This document shows positions 22,046-34,545 of a DNA stretch of 64,000 nt, piece by piece (position 1 is the stretch's first letter; every line of letters starts with the position of its first letter). A model generated the notes under the pieces. That model did no database searches. It was not told where the DNA came from and saw nothing but the letters and a program-made list of their open reading frames with translations. The position numbers and the translations under genes were made by a program. Source of the stretch: Combretum micranthum (taxonomy: Eukaryota; Streptophyta; Magnoliopsida; Myrtales; Combretaceae); NCBI GenBank assembly GCA_024138025.1, contig JAMXBD010002244.1, positions 156,774 through 220,773 of the forward strand, given 5' to 3'.

Positions 22046-25000
22046 CTCTTTTCTAAAAAAGAAAAATACAATCTTTTTTGCCAATAAACCTAAAAGGTGA
22101 CAAGAGATCATCTGATCGGTTTTAACAGCAACATTTATTATCTTCTTTCTGATATTCGTTAAATTGGCTTCAAATTTTTCGGTGATTTAAGGTTTGTCTA
22201 TATTCCACTTTTAAGGAAAAGTTATTTCCGGAAAATATTTGTACCTTTGGAAGATAGTAGACAATAATAGCTGTAGTATATGTGTAGCAATTATGGTTGT
22301 CGACCCCAGTGCGGCATAGAGGTAACAAAAATGATAAAAAAAGGTAATTCTTCACTTGATACGTACAAGTTTAAAAATATGAAGTTAATATCAGGAAATT
22401 TTATTTATTTTTACAATTAATTATCTTAATTTTACCAAATTTTATAATTCACCATCTGTATTTTACCCAAATTGTCATTAGCTAGTTTATGTAGGTATTA
22501 TAATCGAATTAAACAAATATGTAGGTAGTTAATTAGTGTTTTTAAATTTTAAGTAGTTAATTATACAAATTCACAAAATTCAAGTCATGAATATATTACA
22601 TTTACCAATAAAATATGAAAATTTGCAGAGCCTAATCCTTGCTTAAATGTTAAAATATCGTGTTCGTAGTTGGTAAATTAGTTAGTTAGTTACTATTAGT
22701 TAGATATCCTGATATTTTATTTTTAAAGTTAATATCATTTGTACTTGACTCCGCAGTCGTTTGATGGGGGCACCCAGTCCAATGCTTTGAAAAAGCAGTC
22801 CATACTTTAGGGTTTATCCGATCTAGCCGTGGTCTTATATTATCCTAGATTATATAAATGCTCCAGTAATGATGTAATGAAAAAATATAAATACTCTTAT
22901 ATTTGATGAAATTATAAAAATTACAGTTGCCTTCCTCTATTTTATAATTTTCTTTTAAAATAAAAGGAAAGTACACATTTATTCACATATCTTATTTGCT
23001 GGGCAAGGGAAAAAAAATTGCATACCTTTTTTTTCTTTCCTATTTGAATCATCACTCTCTTTTAATTTTTTTTTTTTTAACAAAAGTTAACTTTCGTAAT
23101 TTATTAAATTTTCTGTCAATTCTCAACATTTATCAAATTTGGCTGGTCCATAATAACAAATTTGATAATATACTATTATCAAATATGTTAGGTACTAATA
23201 CAATAAATAAGCAAGTATAGGAAAACATAGGGTTGTGAAAATTTGGCAAAAGCCAGCCATCTTGATTGCTTTTATTTTATTTGTAAATTTTGGGTTTCAC
23301 TTAAATGTAATCATACGTCTAGAAATATGAGAGATTCTGATTGGAAGTGAGTAGATTATTATTTTTTTTTTGGGGCTACGAGAAACTGATGCCATATGTC
23401 TTTTACGTCCATTTAAGGACTTCGTTAGTTAGGGTTGGGAGTTTAATAGAGATTCTTAATGCATTGTAATAATAATAATAACAACAACAATAACAACAAC
23501 AACAACATCCTCCCGCTAAAATGTTCCAAAACTTTATGGTTTCATTAAATAAATAAATTGCTATAGCCCACTGTGAAGAACTATAAATCTAATTAATAGA
23601 GTCTATACATGACAGAACATCTTAAATACTCCAAGAATAAATTACCTAAAATAAACGAATCAACATACATACACACACATATATATAAACATGAATACAT
23701 ATTAATACCATGTGCGAGATATTAACATAACACCAACTTGACTCCAATATATTATACATAACTTAATATATAAAAGGACAGTGTTACACTTGCTGCATGA
23801 ATTTTTCGATAATTTTATATCTCACTTTTCAACTCAAATAAAATACACACAATCAAAATTTTGCTTACTAGCATTACTGCATTTAATTTTGTCTTTTACA
23901 TCTTTTATCCTATCATTACTGATGCAATACACAATTGCACGCGCATTTTTTGAATTAAATATGGAACAAAGGGAAGCAAAAATTAAATCAACGATTATAA
24001 GTTATGTCTATTTGAATTTTTTAATATGCTTCAATCTTTGGCTTTGTAGGTATGCATTAAAACATATGAGAAAGCCATAGATTACGAAGCCATGTTTGGA
24101 CCATTGTTCAGGATTCTATCCTAGGTCTTAGATATTGGCACAAGATTGCCCTTAAATGATCCTATGTCATCTCTATATTGCATTTAAAGTATCTATGAGG
24201 CAAGGAAACTATTTGGACCATCGAATCCTAGACTGCATTTAAGGTATCTTAGGTAATGTTGCATTTAAGATAGCTTAGACCGCGACACAAGTGAATAGAT
24301 ATTGGACAATATGGATGCTAGGGAAACTACAAATTCCCTATCCTAAGGTTGAGGGATATAGTTTATACCCTAAACTTACATTAATTATTGGAACACTGAG
24401 TATAATCATTAATAATAAGAAATTTGTACTTCCATTTCTCTAAGTTATGGTTTTACTCATCCTCTTATGGTGTAATTCACCTTGCAAGTACATTTAGCTA
24501 GGTTTACAATTCAACAAGATAGACCACATTGACAAACATAGTTGCTTTTAGAATCTTGGAATGTCTGCGAGGGAAAATAGATTTGGTTACCATCTTTTAG
24601 TAGTTATGTTTAGACTTTTGCTACCATATGCAATTACCTTAAGCCAAAAGTGTTTTGTAATCTAACTTTTTAGCTGAAGTGGATGTCTTAAATACTAGGT
24701 GTATTTACATGTTAACACTTCACGAATGTTTATGTAAACTGGATAAGCACTCATACTAGGTTGTTACAATCAGGGTACTTTCTGAGACATGACATATATC
24801 TCTTAAGGTAGCTGGCTATATCATTTATTCAAAGTAAAAGGCTAAAGTGTATGTTAGATAACAACAATCTGCATTTATATAGAGAAGATTAACGCACGGT
24901 TGATTACGTAAAAGCTTTGTTTGGCTTTCATCTCTTTGACTGGGGATTATTATAAGTATCACAAGATATGTACAAAGAGTAGTATTAAAATTAAAGGGAA

Positions 25001-27591
25001 TGGACTAGATAAGAATCCTGGATTAATAGATCGAGATCCTTATTGATAAGAATCAAAACTTGGCTCCAAATTTTAGATGATTAGATAGAAGCTTAATCCA
25101 AGAGGACAAAATAAATGTTTAGGCTATAGATAAGAGATTAGGGAAGTAGGTTCTTTCTAAGTGAAGAAGGCAATTTAGAAGCTTAGAAAGAATGTCAAGA
25201 GGTTATCAAGTTTACTTTAGTCCAACAAAAGGTTTTGATTGCAAGAGAAACTTCAAGGGAATTCTAACAAATGCTCGAAAAAACTTGGGAGCAAAGCTTT
25301 TGATAGACACACAAGATAATTTTGATTATAAATATTTAAAAGTTTATGACAATAGAGTTTTAAAGATGCAAAGTACAGACAACTATTTATTTAGGTTCAA
25401 GCAATTATATCAAATCCTATAGATATGAAAAGAAGAATCATATAGAGTTTGAAGGATTAAGGAACTAGCTATTTGGAAAGATATTTTATTTCCTCATTGC
25501 CAAGTTATTTATCTATGTATTTCTATTTTTTGGTACTTCCTATTTTTATTGGCAATTATTCTTTGTTTATGAACTTTAGTTTAGTTATAAAATAGTTGGC
25601 GTTGCAATTGATAACGAGTGACCGATTCTTTAATGAATTTAAACATTATTTTCTTTGAAGAATTTTTTTTTTTTCATGAGATGGATTTCTTGTAGAGTGT
25701 TTCCAATTGTTACTAGATAAGGTGAATGTGTATTATTACCAATCTAATCTTGTTTCATGACAAATTTACCTAATTAAATATAGAAAATCGTCGATTAATT
25801 CTTGTATTTTAATCTAATCATAGTTTAATTTTTAAAATTTGGCGTATCATATTGAATTCATCAACCATCTATATCCTTTTTTGCTCAATTTTTTTATTTT
25901 TTTTTTTTGTCTTTTAGTTAGTTTACACAATTAGTCTTTAAATTCCATTCAGTCATCGTTCATCTCTTCTATTCTTTTTCTTAACCTTCAAAACACCATA
26001 AAAGAGAAACTAACTTAAATATATTTCATTTTAGTATCTTATTTCACAAAATCATAAAGATCCAATATTTAAAAAATTTTCACATATAAGATTCATTGTT
26101 GTATCAACCTTTTCGGTATTAGAGTACCTAGATCGTGCTTCAAATTTGAGTCAGGGTATAAGGCACATCTCTTATAAAGGCCAGTTAAGCTTCCCTTATT
26201 AGCTAGGTTAAAAATGAGGAAAAATTGTGGCAGTGTTTTAAATTAATTATTCAAAAAATTTATGTCGAATTTTGTAAGTTGTATTTACTAAAACTCTCAA
26301 TTTTAAAGTTATAATTTTGATTTCCTTGATAAGTAGAATATTTGCATGTATTTTGATTTTGAGATCTAGGACTAGCTTTAGAAAAATTCTTCGATTACTC
26401 TTCATAGAGGCCAAATTGGAGCAAACTAAGGGCATAGTTGGATCCAAGATTGTGAAAGTTTTAGCTAGTAGCTTTCCCCTTCATCTAAAGCCTCTTATCC
26501 ACGTCCGATGAACACCACTAGCCACTGTTATTATTGGAGCTCAAACCACCCACTTCTAACATCGGAGTCTTCCCCATCTTTACTCGATTGCTCGACACGC
26601 CAAGACCACCTAGGACCGCCAGCTTAGCAAATTCGAGCTTGTCCGGTCACACTACCATTCATTTTGAAGACCCAAGGTCAATTCGAGTCCTGGATCCGAC
26701 CCGAACCTTGCTCTGACCTCTCGATCCAAACCAGTAAGTTCGTTCCATGTTTTTCTTCTTTTTTTTTTAAACGTTAAAGAAAATATTAAAAAAAGAATAA
26801 AAGAAAAGAAAAGAAAAAAAATGCAAAAATAAAATAAAATAAAATAAAATAAAAGATATAATTATATTAAAGTAATAAAAACCTAAATATATGTGTGGCA
26901 TGAGTATATATATGAAAAATAATAATAAATAAAAAATTTTGACACAAAGAAATCTTTTTTCTCAAAATTAAAAAAATCAATTTGATAATTTGTAGGTTAT
27001 ACACAAAAAACTTTACAAAAATTGAAGAACTTAAATGGACAATAGTTCAAAAAAAAATAAAAAATACCAAACACACTAACGTTTTCTAAAAAAGAACTAT
27101 ATAACGTTTGATTCCTATTAACAGGTAAATAGGCACTCCCAAGGCGACATAAAATCTGAAACATTATTTTTTGTTCCATTTTTTTTATAAATTTTGAATT
27201 AATAAATTATAAATATTAAATGTTCTTATCGACAATCTGTAAATAAAATTATAAACTTTGAAATTTATGGGTTAAAAGGATAAATTTTAAGTTATAAATT
27301 GCAAGTAGTAACCACATGATTTTAATAGGATAGCCCCTGAATCAAAAAATTTATAGTTTATAAAATTTGGTTCTAAATCGAGTCTTTCACAAACTAGTAG
27401 CTAAGTTAGGATTAACCAACCCATTGATCTTAATTGATAATTTTTCTGAACATAGTCGGGTGGTGACTCCAAAATGTTTTTTCAAAAATTAATTTTTTTT
27501 TAATTCCTAGCCAGGGTTTATATCAGATGGGTTAGGGTTTGGTATGAATTAGATTAAAAGAAATTAAACTGGGAAATAAAAATCTAGGCTC
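22046..27591. other. AT-rich intergenic DNA, no supported gene
   Basis: About 5.5 kb. There is an AAT/AAC trinucleotide run at about 23467-23505, repeated GCATTTAA(A/G)GTATCT motifs at about 24180-24280, and a short GC-richer patch at 26525-26730 (a 60-codon frame without recognised domains). A 76-codon plus-strand frame at 25192-25422 (MSRGYQVYFSPTKGFD...) lies in less AT-biased sequence and could be a fragment of something, but I do not recognise it. A2-5 and AAAAT microsatellites lie at about 26800-26860. Confidence 0.45.
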
Positions 27592-27675
27592 GACAGAATC
27601 GACTCAATAAGTTGATTCGATGACCTGCATGGTGACAGAATTGACTCAATAATTTGATCCTATGACTCGCATGGT
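27592..27675. repeat. Two tandem 42-bp units
   Basis: Units starting GACAGAATCGACTCAATAAG (27592) and GACAGAATTGACTCAATAAT (27634) each end in GCATGGT. A third start (GACAGG) follows at 27676. The copies differ at several positions, so the duplication is old. It lies just outside gypsy element 2. Confidence 0.6.
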
Positions 27676-27749
27676 GACAGGTTTGGACCAAATATAGACT
27701 TGTCAAATCTACCAAAACTAAAAGAAAAATCTACTACAACAGAAAATTA

Positions 27750-28625
27750 TAAGAATCGACTTGAAGGTCCTAATACGAAATCGAGAGCTAGAGCATTGCA
27801 AAATTTAGTGTTGAGAGTGATAACTGATTGTTTGGAAATAGATGAAGAGAAGTTTGTCTAAGCTTATGGACTATATGTTAAGCATGCTTACTTGGAGTAT
27901 AACATGCTGATATCAAAGAAAGAACATTAAGAAGAAAGTAATAAAAACAGAGGAAGTATGCACCGTCACACCCTTAATCGAGCCCTCGACTATACCCTCG
28001 ATTGATTATGTTTGCTTGAACAGTTGAGTCATGCCTTCGTACGTCCTTAGTCAAGCCCTCGACTATACCCACAGTTGAGTCTATTTGCTTGAAGAGTTGA
28101 TTCCAGTGGATATCGCAGTATTACTCACATCTACGAATTGCAAGATGATGCCCATAGATCTTTTCACGATACTTTATGCGAGAATTAGAGCTATTTTCTA
28201 GATAAATTTTAATTTTTTTTTATTAGCTACTTTGCTATTTTATCTTTAGATATATTTCAATCTTGTTTTAATTAGCTACTTTCCCATTTTATCTTTTATA
28301 TATCTTTCCTATTTTAGATTTTAGGTTATGAGTATATATAGGAGTTCCCTTGATATAAAAGGAAAAATTAATCAGTTGAATAAAATTCCTTCTTTTTGAG
28401 AAAAATCCTAATTCTTATCAATCATCTTTGATTGTGAAAATTTTGCTTTTATCGATCTTTGGATTATGGCGAGCCTAAATACTAGCGAGTGGTTGAGAGT
28501 AATGTCAACTACTTGTTAGTGTTATGTCCGTGTTTACTTTCTTGGTGCGTAATCTCCAAGGTAAGTAAAGGTTCATTTTCTTTATTGTTTGAGATATCAT
28601 AGTGATTGTCCTCCTAAGCATATCA
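27750..28625 (+). repeat. 5' LTR of gypsy element 2
   Basis: Matches 32991-33861 throughout. It contains an internal tandem duplication (units starting at 27972 and 28046, 74 bp apart, core CGAGCCCTCGAC), a TATATATAGG promoter-like box at about 28333 and an AATAAAATTCC-type signal at about 28380. The end is ...CATATCA. Confidence 0.88.
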
Positions 28626-28632
28626 TCATTAT

Positions 28633-28645
28633 TGGCATCATAGCT
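28633..28645 (+). other. Primer binding site of gypsy element 2
   Basis: TGGCATCATAGCT lies seven bases after the 5' LTR. It matches the initiator tRNA-Met complement TGGTATCAGAGC except at two or three positions, so it is a mutated PBS. Confidence 0.65.
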
Positions 28646-28669
28646 CAAGTTATGGTTAGTTATATCTAC

Positions 28670-29850
28670 CGTCGTTGTGATCGCATGTGATCGAGGATGT
28701 CAAATGAAAGTCTACATGGCAATTTTGGAGAGGAGTTAACAGTTGCAAACTTTGAATAACACAGTTAATACCCCGATACAAAAAATGTAACAATTGCTAC
28801 AAAACCCTAATGCGATACCACCCCATATAGAAGCACCATTGCCATCACTACCACCTGATCCTGGCAGGTGAGAAGTTAAAAGGAATAACACTGAATACAG
28901 TGATGCCTATGATAGGGAGCTTAGACCACCAAGAAGGTTAGAGCATGTGAAGCTGTAAATGCCTTCTTTTTTAGGAATTGGATCCGTAGATGATTATCTT
29001 AATTGGGAAGACAAAGTTGAAAGATTGTTTGAGTTTTATGATGTTGAAGAACATACACGGGTTAGATTAGCGGCAGTGGAATTTACAGGATATGCAGCGT
29101 TGTGGTGGAAAAATCTACTATCTACTCGTAGGAGGGATGAAGAAGCGGAGATCAGGATATGGCTGAAGATGAAACGAGTACTGAGAAAATATTTTGTTCT
29201 TGCATACTATAAACAAGAAGTCTATATGTGCCTTCAATCATTGAGGCAAGGTGGCAAAAGCATTGAGGAGTATGTTCAAGAATTCAAATCATTGAAGATT
29301 AGAAGTGGAGCTATCGAGCCACCTGAACAAAGTATTGCAAGACTTGTTATTATCTTAAAGCATGAGATTGTGAGTGTTGTGGAGTTGCAGCGCTATGACA
29401 CACTAGAAGAGGCAATTCAATTAGCCCTTAAAGTAAAGAGACAATGAAGGAATAAATCCATATAAGTCTACTACAGGTAAATATTCTAATCCTCAAAAAT
29501 CTTATTCTTTTGATGTTAGGAGGAGTAAAAAAGGATATTCTAACAAGTTTAGTAACAAAGGAGGTAAATCTGTTGTTAACAAAGGTAAAACTACCATTAA
29601 TCCAAACGAGGGTAAGAAACAAGATGCTACTAGTATTTTTTATGGGAAAATCATCAAGTTAAATGTTTTAAGTGTCAAGGATTTGGAAACATTGCCTGTC
29701 AGTGTCCTAATCGAAGAGTTATGATGAATATTGGAGGAGAGATAGATAGCGAGAATGAAGATGAAAAGTTTAAAGGGTTTGGTGATCTCTTAGCAGCCCT
29801 CGATGAGTATTATGGGGACGTAGATGCTAAAACTTATGAAGAGCAGGTTT
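28670..29850 (+). pseudogene. gag region of gypsy element 2
   Basis: An uninterrupted 162-codon stretch (28959-29447) is the Retrotrans_gag core: YLNWEDKVERLFEFYDVEEH, RVRLAAVEFTGYAALWWKNL, LRQGGKSIEEYVQEFKSL and LEEAIQLALKV. After a stop the sequence continues in shifted frames to a nucleocapsid knuckle at 29664-29705 reading CFKCQGFGNIACQC. The spacing is CX2CX4xX4C but the zinc-binding His is Asn (AAC at 29688), so the finger is broken. Gag packages the element's RNA into cytoplasmic particles; this copy could not. Confidence 0.82.
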
Positions 29851-29929
29851 AGATTAGTACTGTATTAACGGATAAGGAGAATTTTAAGTATATCACCAAC
29901 CATTAAAGAAGAATAGAGAGAAAACCTGT

Positions 29930-30260
29930 GTCATATTGCTTGCAGGATTAAAGGAAATTTATGTACTCTCATCATAGATGGAGGGAGAAATTGGCCCCTA
30001 CACCACATCCAAAAGCATAAAAACTTCATTGGTTAAGTGAGTAGGGTGTTTTGCTCGCCACTCAACAGGTGAAGGTTCCTTTTTGTGTTGGAGAGAAATA
30101 TAAAGATGAAATAGTATGTGATGTATTACCTATGTGTGCATCCCATCTGTTACTAGGGAGACCATGGATGTTTGATCATAAAATGCTTCATGATGGATAT
30201 GGAAATACTTGTGCTTTCTAAAAGGATGGCAAAAGAATAGTTTTGAAACCTATGTCACCC
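29930..30260 (+). pseudogene. Protease region of gypsy element 2
   Basis: The active-site segment reads IIDGGRN near 29968-29990, with D-G-G in place of D-S/T-G. The C-terminal half is clear at about 30104-30215 (CDVLPMCASHLLLGRPWMFD). The sequence between them is disturbed. Confidence 0.6.
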
Positions 30261-30499
30261 TCAAAAGTGAAAGAGGCTTAGATGCATATGAGCAGGATTA
30301 TGAAGAAGAAATCACTTTTCATAATTAAAGATGATGTAATCCAAGCCATACAGGTAGGAGAACCAGTTTATATGTTACAGATTAGATGAATGATGGAGGT
30401 GCAAGAGTAGGATTCTTTTCCTCCGAAGATTCAATTATTACCATTACAACATATTAATGTATTTTCTAAGGATTTGCCTACAGGGTAACTACCTATAAG

Positions 30500-31280
30500 A
30501 GGAATAGAACATGCTATAGACTTACAACCTGGAGTTGTTTTACATAATCACCTAGCATATCAGATGAATCTTGAAGAAGCAAAAGAGCTGAAGAGGCAAT
30601 TTTACGAATTAGTGAAGAAGCGGTCTGTTAGATAGAGTACTAGTCCTTGTGTAGTACTCACCCTATTGGTGCTAAAGAAAGATGGGGCATAGAGAATGTG
30701 CATTGATAGCTAGGCGATCAATAAGATTACCATGAAGTATCTTATCCCATTCCACGTTTGGATGATATATTGGATGAGTTTAACAGAGCTCAATTATTTT
30801 CAAAAGTAAATCTTAAGAGTGGTTACAATCAGATACGAATGAAGGTAGGATGAGTGGAAGACTACTTTCAAAACCAAACATGGTTTGCATGAGTGGTTAG
30901 TAATTCCATCTGGCTTAACTAATGTGCCCAATACCTTTACAAGGCTTATGAATCATGTGTTGAGAGAATGAAATTTGTAGTCGTGTACTTGGATGGTATC
31001 CTAGCATATAGTAAAGATTTGGATAGTCAAGTGAATCATTTACAAGTGATGTTTGAAGTCTTAAGGTCTAAGAAGTTATATGGCAACCTGAAGAAGTGTT
31101 TTCTCTATCAACCAGAGGTAATCTTCTTGGGATTTGTAGTTTCTAGAGTAAGATTCAAGAAGATGATGGAATGATTCAAGCCATTATCAACTTGCTGGTA
31201 CCTACATTTGCTACTGAAGTCAGAAGTTTTCATGGACTTGCATCATTCTATCGACGGTTTATCAAGAATTTCAGTAGTAT
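30500..31280 (+). pseudogene. Reverse transcriptase region of gypsy element 2
   Basis: RT motifs appear in broken frames from PIRGIEHAIDL-like sequence near 30495 onward (RMCIDS at about 30694; SKVNLKSGYNQIRMK near 30800; [14 protein letters not shown] near 30915). In the open stretch 30968-31174 the catalytic box reads VVYLDGILAYSKDLDSQVNH, with YLDG (30986-30997) where YFDD or YVDD is required. One of the two metal-binding Asp residues is therefore gone. The thumb/connection [19 protein letters not shown] follows at about 31217-31275. Confidence 0.82.
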
Positions 31281-31369
31281 TGTGAGTCCACTCACTGAGC
31301 TTACTAAGAAAAATGTTGCGTTTATAGGGAGTGATGAGGCATGAAAAAGTTTTGATGAGATTAAAGCTA

Positions 31370-31800
31370 AGTTGACTAGCACTCATGTGTTAGCACTACT
31401 TGATTTTGAGAAGACCTTTGAGTTAGAATGCAATGCATCGGAAGTTAGAATTGGTGTAGTATTGATGCAAAAAAAAAAAAAAAAAAAAGACCCATCACTT
31501 ATTTTAGTGTAAAATTGAGTGGTACTACATTGAACCATTCCATATATGATAAGAGTTCTATGCCTTGATTCGAGTACTCATGGTATGGCAACATTATTTG
31601 ATACTTAAGGAGTTTATTATCTATGCTGACCATGAAACATCGAAGTATTATAAGAGTCAATAAAAGCTTTCTAGAAGACAAGTTAAATGGGAAGAATTTC
31701 TGGAGAGTTTTGCTTATTTTATTAAGTATAAAAAGGGAAATACCAATATAGTTGTTGATGCGCTATCACAAAGCTATGCACTTATTACATCTTTACAAAC
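31370..31800 (+). pseudogene. RNase H region of gypsy element 2
   Basis: Recognisable pieces are [20 protein letters not shown] near 31400 (N in place of the first catalytic D), a poly-A run at 31470-31488 that disrupts the frame, and KKGNTNIVVDALSQ near 31732-31775, the conserved end of the domain. Confidence 0.65.
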
Positions 31801-31969
31801 TAAAATGTAGGTTTTTGAATTACTGAAGAATCACTATGTTGGAGATGACAATTTTTGGTCTATTATGAGTAGAATTGTAGATAGAGTAGTCATTGATGGA
31901 TATCATTTGATAGATGGATTTTTGTATAGATATGGAAAATTGTGTATTCTAATTGGAACTGTTCAAGAA

Positions 31970-32990
31970 TTATTAGTGCATGATGCACATGCAGGTGAGA
32001 TCTGATCATTTTTGGGAGAAAAGAACATTGGAATTATTGAAGGAACGTTTTTATTGAAAAGGAATGGTGAACGATGTTTATCGAGTTATGAAGAGCTGTG
32101 TAGTTTGTAAAAGGGCAACAAGGAAGAAAGAGTCTTGGGGAGAGTATATGCTGTTACCTTTACCTACACGACCTTTAAGTGATATTAACATGGATTTTGT
32201 TTTAGGATTACCTAGAACATAGAGAGGTTGGGATCCGATCATGATCATCGTTTTAGTAAAATGGCTCACTTTCTACCCTGTCATATAACAGATAATGCCT
32301 TATATATTACTAACTTATTTTTACAAGAGATTGTTCAATTACATGGTGTTCCACACAACATTATATCCAACAGGGATGTCAAATTTCTAAGTTTCTTCTA
32401 GAAGACTCTTTAGAGAAGACTAAGGACTAAACTGATGTATAGCACTTCGTGCCATCCTCAAATAGATAGACAGATGGAAGTTATCAATCGAACTCTTGGT
32501 GCTTTACTTAGAGCTACAGTTGGTAAGAATGTTACCGATTGGGATTTGTACCTTCGTATTGTGGAATTTGCTTATAATAGGTCGACACGTAGTTTTATTA
32601 GTAAGTCTTCCTTTGAAGTCATGTATGGTTACAAACCAACTATTTCTATGGAATTAGTAACCAAACTAGCCACTAAAGAGGAAAGTATTAGTAGGGTTAA
32701 ACGAGTACAACAGATTCAGTAAATCTAGGAGATATTGTTTGGATTCATCTTAGAAAGGATAGATTTCCTAATAAGAAGTCACATAAACTATCACCAAGAT
32801 CAGATGGCCCTTTTCGCATCATTGAGAAGATCAACAATAATGCTTATCACCTTAATTTATTAGGATAATACGAGGTTTCAGCCACTTTTAATACCGCTAT
32901 TCTTTCTCCTTATGTTCCAGATGATGATGACGACTCTGCGGAAGATCCATCAAATTTAGGGATAAATCTTCATCAACGGTGCATAGATGA
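31970..32990 (+). pseudogene. Integrase region of gypsy element 2
   Basis: The core contains [12 protein letters not shown] near 32185-32220 and the open stretch 32435-32722 (HPQIDRQMEVINRTLGALLR; WDLYLRIVEFAYNRSTRSF; PFEVMYG-like). The C-terminal part at about 32730-32985 reads [37 protein letters not shown] and VSATFNTAILSPYVPDDDDD. It runs up to the 3' LTR. Confidence 0.8.
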
Positions 32991-33861
32991 TGAGAATTGA
33001 CTTGAAGGTCCCACTACGAGACATAGAGCTAGAGGATTGCAAATTTAATGTTGAGAGTGATTATTGATTGTTTAGAACTAGGTGAAGAGAAGTCTGTCTT
33101 AGTTTATGGATTACATGTAGAGCATGATCACTTAGAGTATAATATGCTGACATTAAAGAAAGAACAGGAAGAAGAAAGTAATGACTAGGAAGTATGTATA
33201 GTCGCACCCTTAGTCGAGCCCTCGACTATACTTGCAACTGAGTCTTTTTGCTTGAAGAGTTGAGTTGTGCCCTCACACATCCTTAGTCGAGCTCTTGACT
33301 ATATCCGCGACTGAGTCTGTTTGCTTGAAGAGTTTATTCTAATGGACATCGTGGTATTACTTACGTCTATGAACTGCAAGATGATGCCCACAAATCTTTT
33401 CGCAATACTTTACACGAGAATTAGAGCAACTTTTTAGATATATTTCAATCTTTCTTTTATTAGCTACTTTCTTATTTTATCTTTAGATAGATTTCAATCT
33501 TGTTTTAATTAGCTACTTTCCTATTTTATGTTTTAGATATCTTTCCTATTTTAGATATCAGGTCATGAGTATAAATAGGAGTTTTCTTGATGTAAAAGAA
33601 AAGATTTATCAGATGAATAAAATTTTTTCTCTTTGAGAAAACCCTAATTATTATCAGTCATTTTTTATTGTGGCGAATTTTGCTCTTATCGACCTTTGAA
33701 TCGTAGCAAGCCCAAATACCAGCGAGTGGTTATGAGTAATATCAACTACTTGTTAGTGTTATATTCGTGTTTACTTTCTTGATGTAATCTTCAGGTTAAG
33801 TAAAGGTTCATTTTCTTTGTTGTTTTAAGATATCCTAGTGGTTATCTTCCCAGGTTTATCA
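32991..33861 (+). repeat. 3' LTR of gypsy element 2
   Basis: 871 bp, TGAGAATTGAC to GTTTATCA. Its own copies of the internal duplication start at 33209 and 33282 (73 bp). A better preserved TATA box, TATAAATAG, is at 33570-33578. Confidence 0.88.
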
Positions 33862-34324
33862 TAAAAAAATTAAAAAAAGAAACATATAATTAAATAATTT
33901 TGAAAATTTGAATAAAATTATATCACATTCACATATATTTAATATGTTGTTACTACTTATATAAATAATAAACATACCTATAAAGTATGTCGAGTTTGAT
34001 TTATACAAATTTCTAGCAAAAGAAATGTCTCATTCCTTAACAAACAATGTGAGATTGTCTTTTAATCTTTATTATAACCTCTAAAATTTTGTGTTATCAT
34101 ATATTGTTAATACTACAATAGAAATGAGATGTGTTGTACATACAACTTTTAAGAGATTAGCTAAATATTATGACTATTTGATCTCAACTTTCCTTTTAGC
34201 TTTAAAGTTTTTTTCATTTATAATTTTTAAACTTTATTTTGAGGTTTTAAATTATATGTCCCACTAGCTAGGTTTCGGATCATAGACTTGAACCCTAGAT
34301 TCGATGTCTTAGATCCACTTTAGT
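33862..34324. other. AT-rich intergenic DNA
   Basis: No gene or repeat recognised between the retroelement and the MITE at 34325. Confidence 0.5.
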
Positions 34325-34545
34325 GGTATGTTTGTTTATTAGCAAATTATAGATATAGATATTTTTTTTTTTAATTTTTCTAACAAATTATTTATAAAAA
34401 AAAATAGATACAGATAAAAAAAATTAATAATTCTCATTAAAAGATCAAATATGGATAAAATATAAATATACATCGGATATATTTATATATATTATTTTAA
34501 AACAAATATAAATACAGATAAAAAACAAATCATACACACAGGTCC
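34325..34545 (+). mobile_element. MITE family X, copy 2
   Basis: Begins GGTATGTTTGTTTATTAGC and ends CACACAGGTCC. It aligns with the complement of 21454-21684 (see that entry). The insert is non-coding. Confidence 0.5.

Larger units (their letters stand above)
27750..33861 (+). mobile_element. Ty3/gypsy LTR retrotransposon 2, full-length, heavily decayed
   Basis: Two LTRs of similar length (27750-28625, 876 bp; 32991-33861, 871 bp) enclose PBS, gag, protease, RT, RNase H and integrase on the plus strand in Ty3/gypsy order. The left LTR begins TAAGAATCGACTTGAAGG, where the right has TGAGAATTGACTTGAAGG, so the canonical TG start has mutated on the left. I could not find a matching 5-bp target duplication. 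Numerous stops and frameshifts, and loss of key residues in gag and RT, show it is dead. Confidence 0.88.

Noticed and set aside
25192..25422. 76-codon plus-strand frame (MSRGYQVYFSPTKG...)
   Set aside because: No recognised motif; retained only as a note in the intergenic entry.
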